From: Allomuricauda sp. M10
Lineage (GTDB): Bacteria; Bacteroidota; Bacteroidia; Flavobacteriales; Flavobacteriaceae
Direction of reading: 5' to 3'
Length of the DNA: 64,000 bases
Assembly (NCBI RefSeq): GCF_020782875.1
Contig: NZ_JAJGBN010000001.1
Location: forward strand, 930,001 to 994,000
The stretch's first letter is position 1. Every line of letters starts with the position of its first letter. This document shows positions 50,268-58,968 of this stretch, one piece after another. The position numbers and the translations under genes are program-made. The notes below the pieces were generated by a model, which was not told the origin of the DNA, searched no databases, and worked only from the letters and a program-made list of their open reading frames with translations.

Positions 50268-50729
50268 ATGAACGACTTTCTATCCAAACCCTCCGATAAG
50301 TTAACAAAGCAGGACATCAAACAGCTCCTAGAACTGCACCAAAAAGAGTTTGGTTCACAGTTTTGCACCTCATGCCAAGGGGAGATTCTTGAAGCCTTCA
50401 AAAAAGTAAAATCCATTTATATGATAACAGATTTTGAGTTAGTGGGGTTGAACCCATATTACCGAATCAAAATAGGCGAAGCAGGCACCATTTCAAACAG
50501 TCAGATGACTAACGACCTGGCTATTAAATTTTTAAAGGTTGCCCCTAGCAGGATAAAACTTTTTTCCAGATACCCCGATAATTGGGAGGAATTATTGGGC
50601 CAAGGGAAACACAAAGTTTCAAGGGAAGAACTGGAGGCCAAAAAGTATAATGAACTGGCAAAGGAGTACCCCGATCATTTTAAGATAGGAATGAAGAAAA
50701 AGGAACTCATTGATAAAATCCTTGGATGA
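50268..50729 (+). CDS. Hypothetical protein upstream of portal
   Basis: 153 residues from the ATG at 50268 (MNDFLSKPSDKLTKQD). The frame is open upstream, but that part is in the terminator. The start DIKQLLELHQKEFGSQFCTSCQGEILEAFKKV resembles the small helical proteins of Bacteroidota prophages near the portal; C-terminus ends GMKKKELIDKILG. Overlaps the portal start by four bases. Confidence 0.6.
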   Translation: MNDFLSKPSDKLTKQDIKQLLELHQKEFGSQFCTSCQGEILEAFKKVKSIYMITDFELVGLNPYYRIKIGEAGTISNSQMTNDLAIKFLKVAPSRIKLFSRYPDNWEELLGQGKHKVSREELEAKKYNELAKEYPDHFKIGMKKKELIDKILG

Positions 50730-51814
50730 AGCTCACTTACACAGAATATAAGAACCCCATAACCGAGATACAGGAAGACAAGCGCAATGATATTTGGACA
50801 TTCGGGCTTGACAATCAATTGCCCAAGCTTATCCATGACCTCATTACACAATCACCCACGGCCTCGACCGCTTCCAGATTGGCGGCAAAGGCAATATTAG
50901 GGGGTGGTACTGGTCAAGAGGTACAGTTAAACAAAGAGCGAAGCATTGATGATGTACTTAGCATAGCGGCCGATCAGATGGTGGATATGGGCAATATCTA
51001 TTTCAGGCTGGGATTCAATGGCGAACTCAAAGTAAACAGTATCAAGGTCATTCCACAGGGCAAGATCAGAAAAGGTAAAAGTGATGATCTTGGTTTTTCG
51101 GGTTTCTACCACTTTGATAACAAAGAATTCAATGGAAAGAAAGGCGAGGCGGTCAAGATCCATGCCTACAACAGTTCCAAAGAGGCAATTGAAAAGCAGA
51201 TCGAGAGCGTTGGGGGAATCCAAAAATGGAATGGCCAGATTTTGCACGTCAAACTTGACCATGGCAACCATTACGCGCTCCCGATGTGCTACCCTGTCCT
51301 TCAGGATATGCTCACAGAAGCAAACAGCGCATTATTTAGGGCCAACAACACCCAAAAGGGCTTTCTCAACAACAACCTTTTGATACTGCCGCAACTATCC
51401 AATGATGAGGCAAACGAAAAATTTATAGGCCAGTTCAAAAAACTTGAAGGTGCCCAAGGATCAGGCCATAATCTACTGTTCCAAAGTGATGCAGGAGTCG
51501 AGGATATAGCCAAGCAGTTCCTACTGGCCCCCTTGAACAGCCAACCCAACGATAAACTATTTGAATATAGTGACAGAAAGGCCGAATCCAACATTGCCAA
51601 GGCATTCCGCATCCCACAAATACTGATAAACCCACAAGAAAGTGGCCTTTTTGGCTCTTCCGGTGAACTTCTCAAGGCAGCAAAGCAATTTCTTTTTGAA
51701 AGCTACACCGAAGAGCGAAGCCTTTTGATATCAAAACTTAACATGGTCCTTAAGAACTGGCACGAGCCTTTAGAACCCATCAAAATAATCAATCCTTATG
51801 TTAATAACAGTTGA
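50726..51814 (+). CDS. Portal protein, second element
   Basis: 362 residues. Typical order: an N-terminal FGLDNQLPKLIHDLITQSPTASTASRLAAKAILGGG, central VIPQGKIRKGK...GFYHF strands and a C-terminal AESNIAKAFRIPQILINPQESGLFGSSGELLKAAKQFLFE. It forms the head vertex and connector for DNA entry. Distinct from the DUF935 portal of the Mu-like phage. Confidence 0.8.
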   Translation: MKLTYTEYKNPITEIQEDKRNDIWTFGLDNQLPKLIHDLITQSPTASTASRLAAKAILGGGTGQEVQLNKERSIDDVLSIAADQMVDMGNIYFRLGFNGELKVNSIKVIPQGKIRKGKSDDLGFSGFYHFDNKEFNGKKGEAVKIHAYNSSKEAIEKQIESVGGIQKWNGQILHVKLDHGNHYALPMCYPVLQDMLTEANSALFRANNTQKGFLNNNLLILPQLSNDEANEKFIGQFKKLEGAQGSGHNLLFQSDAGVEDIAKQFLLAPLNSQPNDKLFEYSDRKAESNIAKAFRIPQILINPQESGLFGSSGELLKAAKQFLFESYTEERSLLISKLNMVLKNWHEPLEPIKIINPYVNNS

Positions 51815-52319
51815 GGAGTTCATCCTTTACGAAAAATTGCCCTTCGATAACAGGGTAGACATCATCCAGAAGCAGGAAAAGGCAATAGAGGGCGGGCAAA
51901 TGGACTTTCAGAAAGTGGCAGGAAATAGCCTGTATTTTGACCTGCTTTCAAACAAGAACGCCCCAGAGTTCATTTATTTGATGATTGGCTCCAATTTCAT
52001 TGTGGATGGTATCCAGTATACCCACCCAGGAGTAAAAAAGGTGGTATCAAAATTTGCCTTTTCAAGATATGTGTACGACATCAACACAAATCACACGGCT
52101 TTTGGGATACAGGAACGAGTAGGGGAGAACAGCCAAGCTGTCCACTACGCCAAAATAAAGGAGATAAGCCGACAGGCCCAAGTTGATGCCAGCGATATGT
52201 GGGAGCTTGTTGAACTATACCTAAAACACCTGCCGGAAGATACCGAGACCAAGAACATTACCACCAGACCACAGTATAAGGATGCAGTGTTTGGCAATTT
52301 CAAATACCGCATACTGTAA
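51798..52319 (+). CDS. Head-tail connector type protein
   Basis: 173 residues. MLITVEEFILYEKLPFDNRVDIIQKQEKAIEG reads like Bacteroidota head-tail connector proteins. It overlaps the portal's 3' end by 17 bases. No firm family. Confidence 0.5.
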   Translation: MLITVEEFILYEKLPFDNRVDIIQKQEKAIEGGQMDFQKVAGNSLYFDLLSNKNAPEFIYLMIGSNFIVDGIQYTHPGVKKVVSKFAFSRYVYDINTNHTAFGIQERVGENSQAVHYAKIKEISRQAQVDASDMWELVELYLKHLPEDTETKNITTRPQYKDAVFGNFKYRIL

Positions 52320-52322
52320 ACA

Positions 52323-52805
52323 ATGACCTCGGATACTAGTATCAAATATTATTTCTTTAAAGTTTTCGCCTCTGTGGAGAGTTTCATTTTGCCCTTGGTG
52401 GCGTTTTTTGCGCCTGTACAAGGCATTTTATTAACTGTGGGGGCATTCATCTTAGCGGACACATTAACAGGTATCTGGAAGGCCAGAAAACAGGGTCAAA
52501 AAATCACATCCAAAGGGCTTAGTGCCATCATTTCAAAGGTGCTGCTCTATGAGGCTGCCGTGCTGCTCTCTTTTTGTCTTGACGTGTTCATTTTAGGGGA
52601 TATCCTGCACGGGATTATCGGGGTCGAACAGTTAATAGTTAAGGTCACAAGCCTTGTACTTGTCTACATCGAGATAAAGAGCATAAACGAAAATTACCAT
52701 GCTGTTAAAGGAGTTGACCTGTGGAAAGAATTCAAACGATTGTTGAGCCGCACAAAGGAGATTAAGGATGAAATAACCAATATTACCAATGGCAACAATA
52801 ATTAA
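52323..52805 (+). CDS. Phage holin-type membrane protein
   Basis: 160 residues with at least three transmembrane segments (VESFILPLVAFFAPVQGILLTVGAFILADTLTGIWKA; LLYEAAVLLSFCLDVFILG; LIVKVTSLVLVYIEI) and a charged C-terminus. This topology and ADTLTGIWKARKQG match Bacteroidota phage holins. It would open the inner membrane at lysis, but no endolysin is in this block. Confidence 0.7.
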   Translation: MTSDTSIKYYFFKVFASVESFILPLVAFFAPVQGILLTVGAFILADTLTGIWKARKQGQKITSKGLSAIISKVLLYEAAVLLSFCLDVFILGDILHGIIGVEQLIVKVTSLVLVYIEIKSINENYHAVKGVDLWKEFKRLLSRTKEIKDEITNITNGNNN

Positions 52806-54033
52806 TACGGTCTCAGATACCAAATTCAGCCTTAACGGAACAACTTACGGCAAGATTTACCAACCGCTTGCCCAAGGTACTGAACATCTAAGCATTGTAA
52901 ATGTCTATGATACCAGCCAAAAACTGCTTAACTCCACCCATTACAGTGAGTTTACGGTTAATGGCTCTTCATACCTTTCTCAGGATACATTGATCAGTGC
53001 CTTGATCCTTGTAATTTTCTCCATAGCTGAGGTTGGAGGCTCTGGTGGAGGTTCTTGGGGTGAGATCACTGGAACATTGAGCGATCAGGGGGATCTTCAA
53101 AGTGCTTTGGATGGAAAGGCCAGTACTTCCCACTCCCACACATTTACAAGCATCACAAGTAAACCAACCACATTAAGCGGGTACGGGATTACAAATGCCT
53201 ATACCAAAACAGAAAGCGATGGGAGGTATTTACAGAATGAAACCTACGATACTCCTAATGAACTATTAACTGCAATTAAAACAGTTGACGGCACAGGCTC
53301 TGGTCTTGATGCCGACCTTTTAGGCGGTATAGCGAATGCAAACTATGCAAGAACTGATATTGATGAAACATTTGATGGACAGATAGATGTCAATAATATA
53401 AGATTCTCACCTAGTTCTTCTTTTGCAAATGCCAATGATTTTTCAACCTTTATGACAGGGGATCAATCATTGGTCGCAATAAGCCATACCACTGGGTCTA
53501 CAAATTATCCTACCGAATTTGGACATGCGCTGATAGTTAGGGGAACTACTGATAATAGATCTTTTTCTTTATGGAAAGCAAACGGGGACAATTCTATTTT
53601 CTATGTAGGTAATTATAATGAATCACTATCTGATTGGCAATGGAATAAATTATGGCATGAAGGAAGTGATGGTACAGGTTCTGGTCTTGACGCAGATCTT
53701 TTGGACGGGTTCAACAGTTCCACGTCAGGAACTGCCAATACAGTGGCGATTAGGAATGCTAGCGGTCAATTATATGCAACAGCTTTTTATGAAAGTTCCG
53801 ACAAGAGCCTAAAAGAGAACATTGAGTATTTGACCCCTGACTTTGTAAAATTCAACTTTAAGGAGTCCCCTGACCAACTTAGGTATGGGGTGATAGCCCA
53901 AGAAATTGAAAAATCCTATCCAGAACTGGTAAATACTAATGCTGAAGGTCTAAAATCAGTTAATTATATCGACCTTTTGGTTTTGAAGGTTGCCGAATTG
54001 CAAAAAGAGATAAACCAACTAAAAAATGGCTAG
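52789..54033 (+). CDS. Tail fibre with S74 intramolecular chaperone domain
   Basis: 414 residues. Fibre body with repeats (GDLQSALDGKASTSHSHTFTSITSKPTTLSGYGITNAYTK; GSGLDADLLGG). The C-terminal SDKSLKENIEYLTPDFVKFNFKESPDQLRYGVIAQEIEKSYPELV is a peptidase S74 chaperone that trims itself after trimerisation; the catalytic Ser-Lys pair is in SDKSLKENI. It overlaps the holin 3' end by 17 bases. Confidence 0.85.
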   Translation: MATIINTVSDTKFSLNGTTYGKIYQPLAQGTEHLSIVNVYDTSQKLLNSTHYSEFTVNGSSYLSQDTLISALILVIFSIAEVGGSGGGSWGEITGTLSDQGDLQSALDGKASTSHSHTFTSITSKPTTLSGYGITNAYTKTESDGRYLQNETYDTPNELLTAIKTVDGTGSGLDADLLGGIANANYARTDIDETFDGQIDVNNIRFSPSSSFANANDFSTFMTGDQSLVAISHTTGSTNYPTEFGHALIVRGTTDNRSFSLWKANGDNSIFYVGNYNESLSDWQWNKLWHEGSDGTGSGLDADLLDGFNSSTSGTANTVAIRNASGQLYATAFYESSDKSLKENIEYLTPDFVKFNFKESPDQLRYGVIAQEIEKSYPELVNTNAEGLKSVNYIDLLVLKVAELQKEINQLKNG

Positions 54034-54751
54034 ATCGACCAACGCAATGATAACCTTCAACGACCTCAAATACATGGTCGATAATGAAGGTTACAGGGCC
54101 AAAACAACAATCCCCACAAGTACAAAGTGTTTGACCAAATCAGCACTAGAAACCTATAGCTATATTTATACTACAGGGTTTCCTGTATATGTAAGTAACA
54201 GGCTAGTACCCTATAACCATATACATAGGGGCCTCTATGTTAGTGCCCCTGCGGAAATAGAAACCTTCTCCCCAGCTCAATCATTTCCCTTTGACCTTGA
54301 AGTTGAAGGGAATTGGTCAATAAGTGATGATAGCAGTTGGATAAGTGTATCCCCGTCAAGTGGTGAGGATAACCAAAGCGGGATAACTGTTAGTTTGACC
54401 TCAAATGGAGGCAGCGCAAGGATTGGTACCATTACCGTATATGCAGTAGATGCCGACCAGTACTATTATATTGAAATAACACAGCTTGCCTCAACAGGTG
54501 TAACAGTTGACCCAATAACCTTGGGTTATTCAAATGTTGACAGTCAAGATGCATGTTTGGATTATGCTTCTGCCCCCTCGACTTTTTATATTCAGGATGG
54601 CAGGACATTCTACACAACCAACTATATATATGTGAACAGCCCAGGCACTACCCATATGCCTGCTGGTTGGGTTTCTAATGGTACCGATGCAAGATATTGG
54701 ACTGGTTCCAACTTCACTGCCCAAACCCCATGTGTGCCTGAAGAACTATGA
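54026..54751 (+). CDS. BACON-domain adhesin-like protein
   Basis: 241 residues. A central domain (~residues 85-152: WSISDDSSWISVSPSSGEDNQSGITVSLTSNGGSARIGTITV) matches the BACON pattern, a carbohydrate- or mucin-binding module found in Bacteroidota proteins and some of their phages. The C-terminus has a Cys-containing segment (SQDACLDY). No signal peptide is present. It is coupled to the S74 fibre by an 8-base overlap and could decorate the fibre. Confidence 0.75.
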   Translation: MARSTNAMITFNDLKYMVDNEGYRAKTTIPTSTKCLTKSALETYSYIYTTGFPVYVSNRLVPYNHIHRGLYVSAPAEIETFSPAQSFPFDLEVEGNWSISDDSSWISVSPSSGEDNQSGITVSLTSNGGSARIGTITVYAVDADQYYYIEITQLASTGVTVDPITLGYSNVDSQDACLDYASAPSTFYIQDGRTFYTTNYIYVNSPGTTHMPAGWVSNGTDARYWTGSNFTAQTPCVPEEL

Positions 54752-55338
54752 GAAAAGGAAAGATTTGGCTTGAAAAGATGAAGGAGGTTTTGAGTGATAT
54801 TAATACTTCCTTATTGACTGATCTCGATCTCTTCTATCTGGTCAATGATAGCCTAGAGCCTAATCACCGGATTTCTAAATCTTATTGGGAATTTCTCAAG
54901 TCCCCCAACCAAGAACACGAAAAGAGCATTAGCCAACTTGAATACCTGACTGAAGAGGAAAAAGAGGAGTTTCTAAGGGTTCTCAACGTTGGCAGGGTCA
55001 AGCAAAAGGTAGAACTCACCAAACGGGCCTTTGACGACAAAAAGAAAAATGCATACCCATACCTCTGGGGGCTTGAGAGGAAAAACTCCCATCTCCAGTT
55101 AAAACAAAACCTCTCCATAAGCCACAGCCCAACAATCAATATACAGGCTTCTAATGCCATTGACAAGGATATAATAGAACAACTATTGAATGGCAACACT
55201 ACCATAGACCTTAACCCCAAAGATTACGAAGTAATTGACCAACAAATACCAACATACAACGGCCTTTCGGAAGATAGCCACCTTGAAGAACCGCCTACGG
55301 ATCATACAGGGGGGCAAGGGAGCGGGCAAGACAATTAG
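54748..55338 (+). CDS. Putative terminase small subunit
   Basis: 196 residues, helical, Lys/Glu-rich, directly upstream of terL. The reading frame overlaps the first 104 bases of terL, so its last ~35 residues (Gly/Asp/Ser-rich) are read from the terL start in another frame. terS role is by position; no HTH is obvious. Confidence 0.55.
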   Translation: MRKGKIWLEKMKEVLSDINTSLLTDLDLFYLVNDSLEPNHRISKSYWEFLKSPNQEHEKSISQLEYLTEEEKEEFLRVLNVGRVKQKVELTKRAFDDKKKNAYPYLWGLERKNSHLQLKQNLSISHSPTINIQASNAIDKDIIEQLLNGNTTIDLNPKDYEVIDQQIPTYNGLSEDSHLEEPPTDHTGGQGSGQDN

Positions 55339-56428
55339 CATCCTGTTGATATTCATATATCTGGCCATGTCCAAGCGGGACAACCTCATTTTATCTGTAA
55401 TTGGCCAGTCATACCCAAACCTCAAGAGTGGGGCCATTCGGGATTTTGAGAATATCCTGAAGGATATGGGAATAATGGACCAATGGAAGATAAACCGAAC
55501 AGATAAAACCTATCAGTTCGGGTCCAATGTAGTGGAGTTCTTTGCCGTGGAAGGCGAGGATAGTCGATTAGGAAGCCGTAGAACCCACTTATATATCAAT
55601 GAGCTTGATAATATCAGGATTGAAACGTTCATTGAGCTTGAAGGCCGTACCGCAGAATTTACCATTACCGATTATAACCCTCGTAGAAAATTCTGGGTGC
55701 ATGATGAATACATAGGGCAGGATTGGGTCGATTTTTTGATTTTGACCTACAAGGATAATGAGTACATCCCTGCCAACGAATTGAGATCAATCCTTTGGTA
55801 CAAAGAAAAGGCCGAGACCGAGGGCAAACCGTTCTGGTTGAACAAATGGAGGGTATTGGGCCTTGGTGAACTTGGAATAGTCGAAGGGCAGGTATTCGAA
55901 AACTGGCAAAAGCTCGCGGCTGTTCCAGAAGAAGCCAAATACTTGGGGGCAGGGCTTGATTTTGGATTTTCCAACGACCCCACAGCCTTGACCAAGATTT
56001 GGTCATATGATAACAAGATTATACTTGAGGAAAGCCTTTACCGAAAGGGCATGCTCAATAGCTCCATAGCCAAACATATAAACCAAGACAAGGATATTTC
56101 CAAAGGGCTTACCGTCTGTGATTCTTCAGAACCGAAGACCATTGCCGAGTTGAGAGGCTACGGGATACCTGTAAAAGGAGCTAAAAAGGTACATGGGTCA
56201 ATATTGTCAGGTATAGGCATTATGCAGGAATATGAATTTTTGGTGGTAGGTGAGAACCTTCAAAAAGAATTTGAAAACTACAGCTATCAAAAGGATAACA
56301 CAGGGAACAGCTTGGGGGTGCCAATTGATGACTGGAACCATGGAATAGACGGGATTAGATACTTCTTCCTTGAGAGGATGGGTAGTAGGTTCAACGCAGA
56401 AAGAATGCCGTTTAAATGGGTAGCATAA
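55235..56428 (+). CDS. Terminase large subunit, second element
   Basis: 397 residues. Walker A GGKGAGKTIS (Lys32), Walker B HLYINELD (118-125), ATP-coupling motif region at ~145. The RNase H-like nuclease has Asp242 (GLDFGFSNDPTALT) and a C-terminal IDDWNHGIDGIRYFF. The start at 55235 is needed to cover the N-terminal adenine-binding region (TLKNRLRIIQGG). Confidence 0.88.
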   Translation: MTNKYQHTTAFRKIATLKNRLRIIQGGKGAGKTISILLIFIYLAMSKRDNLILSVIGQSYPNLKSGAIRDFENILKDMGIMDQWKINRTDKTYQFGSNVVEFFAVEGEDSRLGSRRTHLYINELDNIRIETFIELEGRTAEFTITDYNPRRKFWVHDEYIGQDWVDFLILTYKDNEYIPANELRSILWYKEKAETEGKPFWLNKWRVLGLGELGIVEGQVFENWQKLAAVPEEAKYLGAGLDFGFSNDPTALTKIWSYDNKIILEESLYRKGMLNSSIAKHINQDKDISKGLTVCDSSEPKTIAELRGYGIPVKGAKKVHGSILSGIGIMQEYEFLVVGENLQKEFENYSYQKDNTGNSLGVPIDDWNHGIDGIRYFFLERMGSRFNAERMPFKWVA

Positions 56429-56946
56429 TCAAAAACTACAGGCTGGGGCAGTTCTTAAGACAACCACAGGAAACCATTGACGAGTACACCTATTTACTAC
56501 GCCATTTAAAATCTGTTGACACCGTTACTCCGTTGATGCAGTTGCCCCTAATCGAAGTGGACAATATTAAGACCAATCTTGAGGCCGACCTATTAAAGAT
56601 AGTCGCCACTGTCCAAGGCACCACGGAAAAGCAAGTGCTGAAAATGAAGATCCTTGACTTTTTTGGGATTGTAAACAGCATAAGGAACCAGATCGAAACA
56701 ATCATCAGGGCCGAGCAGAAATTACAAAGCCAGTACCCAGATCCTAAATGGGAAATGGTTGGGGGCAGCGAGAAGATGGCAAGGTTTGGCATATACAATA
56801 CCACCATAGCATTGGCCGAGCAGTTCAACACCACCCCGCAAGAGATTGAGCAATGGCAATATGGCCATGTGTTCACGATCCTTTTGCACAATGTCACCCG
56901 GCATGACCTACAGTACCAAATGAGCAAGATCAAAACATTGAAATAA
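56416..56946 (+). CDS. Tail-proximal protein, possible assembly chaperone
   Basis: 176 residues, mostly helical. The C-terminal LAEQFNTTPQEIEQWQYGHVFTILLHNVTRHDLQYQMSKI looks like tail-assembly chaperone-type proteins, in which a small helical domain ends with FT.LLHN. It overlaps terL by 13 bases. No frameshift heptamer was identified. Confidence 0.5.
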   Translation: MGSIIKNYRLGQFLRQPQETIDEYTYLLRHLKSVDTVTPLMQLPLIEVDNIKTNLEADLLKIVATVQGTTEKQVLKMKILDFFGIVNSIRNQIETIIRAEQKLQSQYPDPKWEMVGGSEKMARFGIYNTTIALAEQFNTTPQEIEQWQYGHVFTILLHNVTRHDLQYQMSKIKTLK

Positions 56947-56971
56947 GAAAGCAAAAAACAAGTCTTTGCCC

Positions 56972-57388
56972 ATGAAACAATTTTTAGAAGAACTATGTAC
57001 CGCCCAAGATTGGATCTTTGATTACGGATTTGCAGCCTTTCAGAATTTAAGGAACGCGAACAACACCAGTACAAAGGTGCATCTCTTCTGCGATTCCGTC
57101 CAAAGCAATGAGAGCATCAACGAATACGGCCAGACCATAGGTAGTACTTATACGGTTTCATTGATGCTGGTCCTTCCTTCAAATCTTAGTGAGGATTATT
57201 GTATTAGGTACGCCAACTATATAGAACCTATCAAGACCATCCATTATCCAGCTTTGAAAACAGCTTTTTATTGTTCCAATTTCGTCCTTCAATCCATTGG
57301 CTACACCGAGATAGTCAACAGCCGAGCCTTAGACCTGAACTGTGACGGTCTCCTTATCAATTTAACCGCTACCACCTATGACCAGTAA
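56972..57388 (+). CDS. Small tail protein
   Basis: 138 residues from the ATG at 56972 (MKQFLEELCTAQDWIF). Upstream TTG could add two codons. Beta/alpha mixture, four Cys, typical size of tail terminator or completion proteins. Its end overlaps the next gene by 11 bases. Confidence 0.5.
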   Translation: MKQFLEELCTAQDWIFDYGFAAFQNLRNANNTSTKVHLFCDSVQSNESINEYGQTIGSTYTVSLMLVLPSNLSEDYCIRYANYIEPIKTIHYPALKTAFYCSNFVLQSIGYTEIVNSRALDLNCDGLLINLTATTYDQ

Positions 57389-57845
57389 CGAAATCATAAT
57401 GGAGGAACTGGAGGAAATCAAAAAGGAGCTGATAGCGAAGCACAAGGCTTTGGGGATGGAATCAAGCGGTAACTGGATAGATAGCCTAGAAACTCAAAAA
57501 ACCGAGCTTGGGGGCGTTCTATTGGGCGCAAAATATACTGAGCAACTGGTTTATGGAAGAAACCCAGGGAAATCCCCACCAATAAAAGCAATTGAACAAT
57601 GGATCTTTCAAAAGGGGATAAGGGCCACGGGCGAAATGATAAGCCTTTCAAGCCTTGCCTTTTTAATAGCACGCAGCATTGCGAAGAACGGAACCAAATA
57701 CTACCAAAAAGGAGGCACTGACCTTGTGGATTCAGTTATCACTCCCCAACGGATTCAGAAGATACTTGACAGGGTGAGCGTTTTCAACACCTCTCTTTTT
57801 GTCGGGGAGGTGACCCAAACACTAAAAGCACTTGGACAAGAATAG
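57378..57845 (+). CDS. Tail completion protein, HK97 gp10-like
   Basis: 155 residues. The middle YGRNPGKSPPIKAIEQWIFQKGI is the pattern of gp10-type head-tail joining proteins in Bacteroidota phages (YGR.PG..PP...I..WI..KGI). ATG at 57378 overlaps the previous stop. Confidence 0.65.
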   Translation: MTSNEIIMEELEEIKKELIAKHKALGMESSGNWIDSLETQKTELGGVLLGAKYTEQLVYGRNPGKSPPIKAIEQWIFQKGIRATGEMISLSSLAFLIARSIAKNGTKYYQKGGTDLVDSVITPQRIQKILDRVSVFNTSLFVGEVTQTLKALGQE

Positions 57846-57851
57846 CAAACA

Positions 57852-58964
57852 ATGGCCATAACAATAAACAAACAACCTTCAGGGGTATACCCAGCCTATA
57901 ACGACAGCTTTATACAGTTTGAATCCAGCCTGTCCGCAAACAACAGGGCCGAGGTAATAATTGCAGGCTTTACAGACCCTTTTACCATCTTCCCAGATTT
58001 GGACGGGATCTATACCTTCAACTTCAAGGAGGCTGTAAAGGTTCTGTTTTCACAGTACAGTTTCAAGGATGAGCATGGGGAGGCCATTACAACGGAATGG
58101 GGGCAAAGCCTTTTGGGGCATTATCTCAGCCTTTCCAGCACCCTAAAGGTTTATAATAACAGCACTAGCGAAACTCAGGCTGTAAGCCATAATTTTTACA
58201 GGGCCGTTAAACAGGCTGGACAGTCCAATTATACGAACAACTGTCAAATACTGAACATCTCCACCAAAAACGGCGTTGACTATGATCTGACCTATTTTGA
58301 GGGCTTTCCGTTCTCCTTTGAACTCCAAAGGCTTGTTTATTCCCCCACTAAGCGCATCAACGTTAAAAACCTGAACACAGGGGTTACCTGTGATGACATA
58401 AATCCCCAAGTTAGTGGGGCTTTCAAGATCATTGTGGACAAGGCGACCACCAACTGGACAACTTCCACCTTCCTGCCTTTGCCCGATTTAGTCAACCGTT
58501 TGGAAATCTATGAGGATGACAGTTTCAAAACCAATCTTACCCTTAAGAAAGTTCCAAGAAAATGCGGCATTTATCTAAAATGGCTCAACACCGAGGGAGG
58601 CTACAGCTTTTGGCTGTTCGACCAATTCTACAGGGATACCCTTAACACTCAGGATCTACAGGAATTGGCCACCAACCACTTCAAGAATGTTGGGGAGGGC
58701 TTCTTTGCCGACACCCAGACCATGGGAAAGGCTGCAAATGAAGGGATGAGGTTAAGAACGACCCTTGACCAAAAGGAACGTTTGCACCTTCTGAGCCTTT
58801 TCACCTCGCCCTACGTTGAGATGTACACCAGCCAAGATCCATATATAGTTGCTGATTGGGTGCCTGTCACCGTTTCGGGAAATTACCAGTTTGACAATAA
58901 ACCAAAGCAGTCGGTTGCCGTGGTCAACATATCTCTGCCGGAGATAAAAACCATCACTTATTAG
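57852..58964 (+). CDS. Minor tail protein
   Basis: 370 residues, beta-rich, beginning MAITINKQPSGVYPAYNDSFIQFES, a start seen in distal tail proteins of Bacteroidota siphophages. It precedes the 617-residue tail protein and tape measure. Role: tail tip. Confidence 0.6.
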   Translation: MAITINKQPSGVYPAYNDSFIQFESSLSANNRAEVIIAGFTDPFTIFPDLDGIYTFNFKEAVKVLFSQYSFKDEHGEAITTEWGQSLLGHYLSLSSTLKVYNNSTSETQAVSHNFYRAVKQAGQSNYTNNCQILNISTKNGVDYDLTYFEGFPFSFELQRLVYSPTKRINVKNLNTGVTCDDINPQVSGAFKIIVDKATTNWTTSTFLPLPDLVNRLEIYEDDSFKTNLTLKKVPRKCGIYLKWLNTEGGYSFWLFDQFYRDTLNTQDLQELATNHFKNVGEGFFADTQTMGKAANEGMRLRTTLDQKERLHLLSLFTSPYVEMYTSQDPYIVADWVPVTVSGNYQFDNKPKQSVAVVNISLPEIKTITY

Positions 58965-58968
58965 GTCA

